Part shown: positions 25,191 through 30,331 of the stretch, in pieces
Layout: every line of letters starts with the position of its first letter
Position numbering within the stretch: position 1 is the stretch's first letter
From: a virus
Reading direction: 5' to 3' (one strand)
Virus record (IMG/VR): IMGVR_UViG_3300049810_001373
Span: 1 to 30,331 of that record
DNA length: 30,331 nt
The notes under the pieces: generated by a model
What the model saw: only the letters and a program-made list of their open reading frames with translations
What the model was told of the DNA's origin: nothing
Databases searched by the model: none
Position numbers and translations under genes: made by a program

Positions 25191-25198
25191 TATTTAGT
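25191..25198 (-). promoter_or_regulatory. Late-type box ACTAAATA (for 248-aa gene)
   Basis: Variant late box, 28 bp upstream of the 248-residue gene, with a predicted start near 25186. The same 8-mer occurs at 30054-30061 before the plus-strand gene at the right end. Confidence 0.5.
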
Positions 25199-25218
25199 AT
25201 ATCTACTCCGTAGATATA
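25198..25218 (-). other. Perfect 9-bp hairpin next to late-type box
   Basis: TATATCTAC/GTAGATATA with a 3-nt loop, abutting the ACTAAATA box at 25191-25198. It may be a terminator-like barrier or a protein-binding site upstream of the 248-residue gene. The rest of 25219-25289 is AT-rich without recognisable content. Confidence 0.5.
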
Positions 25219-25289
25219 AGTTTTCGCTTAACGCTCAAACTAAACACTTCGTTTTTTGTATGATAGAAGTAAATGAATATGAATTAAAG

Positions 25290-25310
25290 CAATATTACGA
25301 AGTAATATTG
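25290..25310 (-). terminator. Hairpin with weak U-tract, possible terminator of the structured RNA
   Basis: Perfect 9-bp stem CAATATTAC/GTAATATTG with a 3-nt loop, followed on the minus strand by CTTTAATT. It begins 12 bases after the 3' half of the long-range helix (25323-25330), the same order as in the 11.5 kb RNA. Confidence 0.5.
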
Positions 25311-25590
25311 TAATTGCTTCATGTAGATTGTTTCAGTCAGACGGAACCTAATCGCTGGTTCCATCTAATCTTGACTTCATGTGAGTTCGCCACAGCCGAG
25401 ACTTGGAAGTAGGTTATTTGTTTATACACTTAGTTCAATGGGCTCTGACCTTTCCCAACCTACGTCGACATCGCTTACGCTACCTCTCGCTTCGTTCCTA
25501 TTGCTAAAGAGTTTTTATGAACTGTGTTGTGTTCTTCGATTGCTAACAGTCAATCTACGCTAATCCTGCCGCCCTACTACCGGACGCGGC
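25290..25590 (-). ncRNA. Candidate structured RNA in GC-rich gap
   Basis: The 495-bp gap between the GIY-YIG and 248-residue genes has 114 G or C in the 240 bases 25381-25620, well above the AT-rich surroundings, and no credible gene. Minus-strand pairings by eye: GTAGATTG (25558-25551) with CAATCTAC (25330-25323), closing about 236 nt; inside, a 10-bp hairpin AGATGGAACC/GGTTCCGTCT (25339-25366, one GU, 8-nt loop) and GTAGGTT/AACCTAC (25409-25463). Upstream is GCCGC/GCGGC (25568-25590). A hairpin with weak U-tract follows (25290-25310). No strong promoter was found: a TATAAT at 25637-25642 lacks a good -35. It may be processed from the gene-46 transcript. Family unknown; strand is inferred from the flanking genes. 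Confidence 0.45.
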
Positions 25591-25658
25591 TCAACATGTA
25601 CGAGTGCTCCTTTACGGATGCCTTTTACTCAGCGGTATTATAAACTGGCCCGCTAACC

Positions 25659-26108
25659 TTAGGTGTTAGATTGTTTTGCCTGGATATTTTGTTCTAGCAA
25701 TGCCTTTTTGAGTTTGTCTGATCCGCCTACTCTAACATTAATGATACCATTATAGTATTCATCAGTTTCAAGTACACGCCTATCAAACTGTTCTCTTGCC
25801 TCTATGTAGGACATTTCGCCCCTACCTTTACATAGGTATAGTATTTCTCTTGTAAATTTGTCTGCGCCTAGTTGTGCAACATCTGCGTTTAGTCTATCAC
25901 TGGATCCCCAGTAGTCTTTCCAATCGCTTTCTTTAGTTCCACGCCTTTTATTTTTTTTGCCTTTTAATGGTGGCTTAGTAGTTTTAAATTTTGCTAGTTT
26001 TTTGCCTATGTATTTTTGACCTGTAGTGGTATTAGTAATAAGATAAACAAATCCTTCGTATTCGTCTGGTATTTCGTCTATCTTTTTTCCGCCATAAGTC
26101 CACTGCAT
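25659..26108 (-). CDS. GIY-YIG family nuclease (149 aa)
   Basis: The GIY part is at residues 20-24 (FVYLI) and YIG at 33-35 (QKYIGKK), with basic sequence after it, Arg87 (FTREIL), the likely catalytic Glu103 (YIEAREQFDR) and Asn near 120 (YYNGIINVRV). These are the five conserved elements of the GIY-YIG fold, which cuts one DNA strand per active site. There is no DNA-binding NUMOD or zinc module, so it is a minimal domain, perhaps a free-standing homing-type or DNA-processing nuclease. Spacing to upstream small gene is 21 bp. No clear ribosome site before the ATG (GGTATATAAGTTC). It borders the GC-rich structured gap, an association worth noting. Confidence 0.8.
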   Translation of the reverse strand: MQWTYGGKKIDEIPDEYEGFVYLITNTTTGQKYIGKKLAKFKTTKPPLKGKKNKRRGTKESDWKDYWGSSDRLNADVAQLGADKFTREILYLCKGRGEMSYIEAREQFDRRVLETDEYYNGIINVRVGGSDKLKKALLEQNIQAKQSNT

Positions 26109-26129
26109 GAACTTATATACCTATACCGT

Positions 26130-26327
26130 CTATTTGTCTGCCTCGATCTTGGTTTTGAACTTGTCGTTGATCTCATCCATACGTATTTTACTTAATTTAC
26201 GTATTTCTCTAAGCCATTTTCGACTTGCTCTGTGGGTCCTGTAAGAAACACGGTCTTCAAATGTTTCATTTGCTTTGAAATACTCCATATATGCTTTTGT
26301 TAATAGATCGTGTGTGTCGTCAGTCAT
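26130..26327 (-). CDS. Small conserved-looking protein downstream of 46 (65 aa)
   Basis: Starts MTDDTHDLLTKAYMEYFKAN, then RKWLREIRKLSKIRMDEIND. Two basic amphipathic helices, no recognised domain. Its ATG overlaps the gp46 stop (TAATG), so it is translationally coupled to 46 and probably belongs to the same functional unit. Similar short proteins occur, as I recall, at this place in marine T4-like phages, without a known function. Confidence 0.75.
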   Translation of the reverse strand: MTDDTHDLLTKAYMEYFKANETFEDRVSYRTHRASRKWLREIRKLSKIRMDEINDKFKTKIEADK

Positions 26328-28099
26328 TAATCCACTATCTCTATGTCATTTTCATAAGAAGTAAATCCATTTTCTTTAACAACTTTCATTAAATGATTAA
26401 CTCTTCCAATTAATTCATCTTTGTGCGAAATAAGGAATACATTTTTATGACGTTCTCTACCCATCTTCTTAAGTACAGCCAGCGAACCTTCAACACCTGC
26501 GGTGTCCATACCACTATCAATCAACTCGTCAATAAACAATAGATTGATATTCTGATATAAACTTTCCCAAACATCTCTAAATGCAAAACTCATACCAAGT
26601 ATAAGTCTATTACGCTCACCTCTTGACAAGTTATCAAAGTCTAAGTCTTGACCTAACTGTGTAATTTCTACATTCAAGTCATTCATAAACACAACTTGAT
26701 GCGGCAATCCTAGTTTATCCAAGTAATATGTAAGTCTGTTGTTTAAGTATGCTAAGTTTTGATCAATAATCTTCTTACGAATAAATGAATCTTTATTTGT
26801 TAACAGTTTTAATAAAAACTCTTGATGGTCTTTGAAACTTGTTAATTCATTAATTGCAGTCCAATCAACTTCTTGCATTGCTGTGCTATTCAATTCATCA
26901 ATTTGTGTTTGATATGGATCAACTTCGTTCTTTTTATTTTCAAGGGCAGTCTTTAAACTATCAACGTTTTGTCTATGTTCATATGCTTCTTTTGCTGTTT
27001 CATAGTACGTAGTTGGCTTGCCATTTATATCACCAATTTCTTGAAGACCTTTTGTAACGTCATCGACTTTTTTAGAAATTTCTGATCGATAGTCAATTGC
27101 TTCGTCTAATTCTTTTTCTTTACGTGCTTGTAATTCTACTTTTTTGTCTGCATGTAGTTCTTGTCCACAAGTATAACATGTTGCATCTTCAAGATTTGAA
27201 ATGTCTTTAGTTGCTTTTTCTACAGAACTCTCAGCACGTACTAATGCAGGCTCTAGTGTGCTTAATTCTTTTTTAAGAGCCAAAATAGCATTGTTGTGTT
27301 CATTCCAGTTTTGTAATTTTTCATGTGCATCTAGTTCAGCATTAACGTCTAAGTGTTCTAATTCGTCGATTGCACTAGTTAACTTATCTACGTCTTGTTG
27401 CTTTTTAGCAAGCCAAGCACGTTGCGTACCTTGCAGGTTTGTAATAGTATCTTCTATTTTACTATTTGAAGTTTGTATTGCTTCAATTTTTAAAGTTTCT
27501 TGTGTAATAGTTTCTTTAGTTTGTCTTACACCTTCTTTTAGTTTGTCTGCCTTTTCACTTAGGATAGTAATACCTAACAACTGCTCAATAATAGCACGTT
27601 GATCGTTTTGTCGCATACTTAAAAACGGTTCTGTATATGTGTTTAGTGCAACAACATGCTTGAACATATCATGACTCATACCTAACAAGTCATTAATGTC
27701 TGCTTGTGTTTTACGACTATCGCCTTGCGACTCGTCTAACATTTCTTGTTCTTGATTATTAATATAAAATTTAAGAATATTTGGAGAGCGTCCTCTTTCA
27801 ATCCTATAATCTATGCCATCTTTCTCAAATTCAAGTGAAACTAACATTCCTTTGCTATTAGTTTTATTAATAAGGTTGTTACGTTTAATATTTGTTAGTG
27901 CCACCCCATACAACGCATAACTTAATGCGTTGATGATGGTGGTCTTACCTGTTCCGTTACGCGATCCGTTATCATCGCCGCCTTGATCTAAGTTTTCACC
28001 TAGCACAAGGGTTAATTGTTCTTTGTTAAAGTCAACAGCCTGAGTCTGGTTACCCACACTCATAAAGTTTTTTACGGTTAGGTCCTTAATACGTATCAT
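26327..28099 (-). CDS. 46: Recombination nuclease ATPase subunit gp46 (Rad50/SbcC-like)
   Basis: 590 residues. Walker A GSRNGTGKTT with Lys52; long coiled-coil arms around a zinc hook CYTC (308-311); ABC signature LSRGE (491-495); Walker B LLFIDE (520-525); H-loop His559 (ISHKDE). This is the SMC-like partner of gp47. In T4 the complex processes ends for recombination-dependent replication and degrades host DNA. The coding region starts 4 nt inside the 3' end of 47 (ATGA overlap) and is followed by a coupled small gene. The long loop of the Walker A region (NLDQGGDDNGSRN) is slightly extended. Confidence 0.97.
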   Translation of the reverse strand: MIRIKDLTVKNFMSVGNQTQAVDFNKEQLTLVLGENLDQGGDDNGSRNGTGKTTIINALSYALYGVALTNIKRNNLINKTNSKGMLVSLEFEKDGIDYRIERGRSPNILKFYINNQEQEMLDESQGDSRKTQADINDLLGMSHDMFKHVVALNTYTEPFLSMRQNDQRAIIEQLLGITILSEKADKLKEGVRQTKETITQETLKIEAIQTSNSKIEDTITNLQGTQRAWLAKKQQDVDKLTSAIDELEHLDVNAELDAHEKLQNWNEHNNAILALKKELSTLEPALVRAESSVEKATKDISNLEDATCYTCGQELHADKKVELQARKEKELDEAIDYRSEISKKVDDVTKGLQEIGDINGKPTTYYETAKEAYEHRQNVDSLKTALENKKNEVDPYQTQIDELNSTAMQEVDWTAINELTSFKDHQEFLLKLLTNKDSFIRKKIIDQNLAYLNNRLTYYLDKLGLPHQVVFMNDLNVEITQLGQDLDFDNLSRGERNRLILGMSFAFRDVWESLYQNINLLFIDELIDSGMDTAGVEGSLAVLKKMGRERHKNVFLISHKDELIGRVNHLMKVVKENGFTSYENDIEIVD

Positions 28100-29106
28100 A
28101 GTTCGTTATAGATGTCCAATAGCATTTTTTTATTGAAGTTATCTGAATCAATTGCTGTAATTTCTTTTGATACAATTTCATCGACACTTTCAAAGGTTGA
28201 AATATCTAAGTCGGTACTTATTTCCTCGACTTGCTTTTGCGGGATCAGTGTAATTTCTCTACACTTATATTGTGTAATATATGTTTCTTTTATAAATTGT
28301 GCTTCTTCATAACTAATCGGAACATCAATAGTAACACGCAAATACATATTACTTTTAATAATGTCTTGATTAGGATCAAGAAGTTTACTAAGTGTAGTTG
28401 TTCTATACTTAGGACAGTCATCCCAGTTTAGATATTCAGGCTCTTTGTTATTTTCTCTATCAAGTATCATCATTCCTCTTGCATCATCCCATGCATCTGC
28501 ATAGTTGTGAGGAAATGCATTACCTAAGTAATGTACTTTGCCTTGTTTTTGTCTTTTATGGAAGTGACCACTGAACACATATTCTTGATGTTCAAAGTGT
28601 TCTGCTTTTAGTTCACCGTGGTCGGGCATTTGTACCATTGCATTCATATAGAATGATGGCAATTCAAAATGACCAAACATATATTTGGTTTTTATATCTT
28701 TAATTTTACGCCATTCATCACCAACAAGCCATGGAACAAGAGCAACATCTTCTTCAATGTGTATTTCATCAATAAATGTAATACCTGGAATGTATGTAGC
28801 AAACGCAGTCGAGTTTACATCACGTTTGTCTTTGTAATATAAATCGTGGTTACCATCAAAAAAGTAAAACTTTTCAAATGAACTACCTAATTTTTCCATA
28901 CAACGTATTGTTGCATCCATGGTTGTAAGGTTAAGACTGTTTCTATTATGATGCCAGTCGCCACAAAATATTCCTGTTTCGCATCCATTGGCTTTTGCTT
29001 GTGCAATATACCAATCTACGAAACGTTCACAATCATCGTTATGTACTTTACTATTGCCTTTTAGGCCAAGATGAATATCAGTAAAGACCGCCGCTTTCTT
29101 GAACAC
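28096..29106 (-). CDS. 47: Recombination nuclease subunit gp47 (Mre11/SbcD-like)
   Basis: 336 residues with the calcineurin-type metallophosphoesterase motifs in order: D10-x-H12 (FTDIHLG), GD50WHHNR, GN86H87D88, H146 (FGHFELP) and H181-x-H183 (SGHFHKR). It is the Mn-dependent nuclease of the gp46/gp47 complex. The start is GTG (29104-29106) with AAGGAGTGAT upstream. A near-ideal sigma-70 promoter (TTGACA-17-TATAAT) lies in the 58-bp gap after gene 55, so 47-46 form an early unit of their own. Confidence 0.97.
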   Translation of the reverse strand: MFKKAAVFTDIHLGLKGNSKVHNDDCERFVDWYIAQAKANGCETGIFCGDWHHNRNSLNLTTMDATIRCMEKLGSSFEKFYFFDGNHDLYYKDKRDVNSTAFATYIPGITFIDEIHIEEDVALVPWLVGDEWRKIKDIKTKYMFGHFELPSFYMNAMVQMPDHGELKAEHFEHQEYVFSGHFHKRQKQGKVHYLGNAFPHNYADAWDDARGMMILDRENNKEPEYLNWDDCPKYRTTTLSKLLDPNQDIIKSNMYLRVTIDVPISYEEAQFIKETYITQYKCREITLIPQKQVEEISTDLDISTFESVDEIVSKEITAIDSDNFNKKMLLDIYNEL

Positions 29107-29131
29107 TTATAATCACTCCTTAATCTATATT

Positions 29132-29160
29132 ATTATACTTTAAAAACCTAACGTTGTCAA
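29132..29160 (-). promoter_or_regulatory. Sigma-70 promoter of 47-46
   Basis: TTGACA (29155-29160), 17-bp spacer, TATAAT (29132-29137), a perfect match to the bacterial consensus. Predicted start near 29125, followed by AAGGAG and GTG. It overlaps the stop region of gene 55. Confidence 0.9.
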
Positions 29161-29164
29161 GTGA

Positions 29165-29995
29165 TTATTTTTTATTGTTAATTTCTTCTTGTCTTTTCTG
29201 TGATGCTTCCCATTCGCCTTGGTGCTGACGAGTATAACTTGGATTCATATTGTTCATTTCTAAAATATCGTCTCTAATGTTCTGATTACGCTTTTCTAGG
29301 TTAATAACACGAACAAAACTGTTAGTTACAGCCGCAGTATAGTATGCAAACGGGTTTTGTGACTTAGATTCATCAAATTGAAGTCCTATTTGTGCTAATT
29401 GTAGTATTGCTTGACCACGCATTTCGTCATTATACGTATATCCACGCACATTTCCTCTAGTTGCATAGCGATCGCACAATTTCATCCACATCATAGCAAG
29501 TTTATTAGTTGCTTTACCGTGAGATTTACTAAATGCACCATTTTCCATACCACCTTCCCAATGACTTTTGCCTACACATATTAATTCGCCGGCATCGTTA
29601 AACTTATAATGTTGAAATGGCGGAAAATTAAGTTTTGTTTTTGTATCTGCTACTGTTTTTGGGTTCTTTTTGCGTCCGGGTTCTTCTGGAATATGATCAA
29701 ATGTCATAATTCTAAAAATTAGTTCTTCTTTTGTAATTTTTCTGTAATCTACTTCACATTCTGCTTGTTTTATTTTTTCACCAGCCGCTTTTCTTGTCTC
29801 AAATGCTAGTTGACTCTGTTTTTTTGCTTTATTTCGCTTTGCTTCGGCAATAGTGCGTATGTTTATTTTTTCTATATCAAGTAAAATTATGTCAAAATCG
29901 GCATAATCGTTGTCCATATAACTACAAAATGTACTTTTGGACTTGTGTATCTCTTTTAAGATATCTTTGTTATTTAAGTAATTTACTTTTCTCAT
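29165..29995 (-). CDS. 55: Late transcription sigma factor gp55
   Basis: 276 residues. The region LAMMWMKLCDRYATRGN (about 166-182), YTYNDEMRGQAILQLAQIGL and NPFAYYTAAVTNSFVRVINL is characteristic of gp55, the divergent sigma-70-family factor that recognises the TATAAATA late box. It is longer than T4 gp55 (185): about 110 extra N-terminal residues (Lys/Arg-rich, with LIFRIMTFDHIPEE) precede a part with FQHYKFNDAGELICVGKSHW. The C-terminus is polar (QKRQEEINNKK), without an obvious hydrophobic clamp-binding tail as in T4. Driven by TTGACT-17-TATAAT, RBS CTGGAG. The late boxes listed above are its natural targets. Confidence 0.93.
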   Translation of the reverse strand: MRKVNYLNNKDILKEIHKSKSTFCSYMDNDYADFDIILLDIEKINIRTIAEAKRNKAKKQSQLAFETRKAAGEKIKQAECEVDYRKITKEELIFRIMTFDHIPEEPGRKKNPKTVADTKTKLNFPPFQHYKFNDAGELICVGKSHWEGGMENGAFSKSHGKATNKLAMMWMKLCDRYATRGNVRGYTYNDEMRGQAILQLAQIGLQFDESKSQNPFAYYTAAVTNSFVRVINLEKRNQNIRDDILEMNNMNPSYTRQHQGEWEASQKRQEEINNKK

Positions 29996-30025
29996 TAGGG
30001 CTCCAGTTTTTAAAGTATTACATAT

Positions 30026-30054
30026 ATTATAATATACGTAGTTAAAAAAGTCAA
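30026..30054 (-). promoter_or_regulatory. Sigma-70 promoter of gene 55
   Basis: TTGACT (30049-30054), 17-bp spacer, TATAAT (30026-30031) on the minus strand; one base from perfect consensus. Divergent from the plus-strand late-type box at 30054-30061, with which it shares its first base. Confidence 0.9.
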
Positions 30055-30061
30055 CTAAATA
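30054..30061 (+). promoter_or_regulatory. Late-type box ACTAAATA (for plus-strand gene)
   Basis: Variant late box 27 bp upstream of the ATG at 30089. Predicted start near 30067; leader has ACTGGAG. Confidence 0.45.
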
Positions 30062-30088
30062 ATACTATAAAGTTTAACTGGAGTAAAA

Positions 30089-30331
30089 ATGAGTATTAAC
30101 CGCTTTCAACGTAACCCACACATTGATCATGTTTATGATGAATTTGGCACTATTCAAAGTAAGATCAAAGAAAAGACAAAACGAATCATTCCACATCCTC
30201 ATCATGCAGAAGATTTTGGATCTATGAATCGAATGAATGGTCCTGCTGGACAGTCATTTCCACCAGATGGTGTTCCTAAATCAAAGACATCATCTGAATC
30301 AAAAGTTGTTGATAAAGCCAGTGATAATGAT
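30089..30331 (+). CDS. Hypothetical protein, 3' end outside window
   Basis: ATG with ACTGGAG ribosome site, open to the window end (81 codons). Starts MSINRFQRNPHIDHVYDEFG; later IIPHPHHAEDFG and NRMNGPAGQSFPPDGVP, then Ser/Lys-rich. Many histidines early on and then low-complexity polar sequence suggest a flexible protein. Divergent from gene 55 and apparently under a late-type box. Not recognised. Confidence 0.7.
   Translation, partial: MSINRFQRNPHIDHVYDEFGTIQSKIKEKTKRIIPHPHHAEDFGSMNRMNGPAGQSFPPDGVPKSKTSSESKVVDKASDND

Noticed and set aside
25381-25563. Plus-strand 60-residue frame in the GC-rich gap
   Set aside because: No ribosome site, unlikely composition, and it lies across RNA-like helices.
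25637-25642. TATAAT as promoter of the second structured RNA
   Set aside because: Perfect -10 but no -35 at 16-18 bp; kept only as a remark.
25290-25658. Group I intron
   Set aside because: The neighbour is a GIY-YIG nuclease, but I could not find the conserved core elements, and the flanks do not splice two halves of a gene.

Overview
This window is part of the genome of a T4-like (tevenvirus-type) myovirus. The AT-rich composition and the particular set of structural proteins suggest a marine relative, of the type that infects Pelagibacter (SAR11) or picocyanobacteria. Anchors recognised from sequence are gp55 (late sigma factor), gp46/gp47 (recombination nuclease), gp20 (portal), gp21 (prohead protease), gp22 (scaffold), gp23 (major capsid protein), a gp67-like core protein, a tail tape measure and a gp26/gp51-type hub assembly pair. 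No tRNA, IS element or CRISPR array was seen. The host assignment is inference.

Layout, left to right (most genes on the minus strand): 1-7675 holds two giant paralogous fibre-like proteins, the first cut by the window edge. 7715-11360 holds smaller virion-type proteins: a cysteine-rich adhesin-like protein, two small proteins, another fibre-repeat protein, and a tandem pair of small paralogs. 11361-12065 has no large gene. It contains a stand-alone structured RNA with its own promoter and terminator, a 50-residue basic protein, and the gp23 terminator. 12066-18694 is the head cluster (23, 22, 21, 67-like, a GT42/DUF115-like enzyme, a small protein, 20). 18704-21106 is the tape measure. 21180-22339 (plus strand) is the gp26/gp51-type pair, joined by an apparent programmed -1 frameshift. 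22336-25163 holds two large low-complexity proteins, probably internal head proteins. 25164-25658 is a GC-rich, strongly structured non-coding stretch. 25659-29995 holds a GIY-YIG nuclease, a 65-residue protein, 46, 47 and 55. 30089 onwards is the start of a plus-strand gene.

How it fits together: 55 and 47-46 are preceded by near-perfect host sigma-70 promoters (TTGACT or TTGACA, 17 bp, TATAAT). The structural transcription units are preceded by T4 late boxes (TATAAATA and close variants), which gp55 would recognise. So both the late sigma factor and its target promoters are in the window. The 11.5-11.73 kb RNA is the exception: it has a sigma-70-type promoter inside the late region and a UUCG terminator.

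The strongest unexpected observations are (1) the -1 frameshift signal joining gp26 to a gp51-like domain, opposite the tape measure gene, an arrangement reminiscent of lambda G/GT, and (2) one well-supported and one tentative structured RNA, each closed by pairing between distant ends and followed by a hairpin. Foldings were done by eye and no database search was possible.
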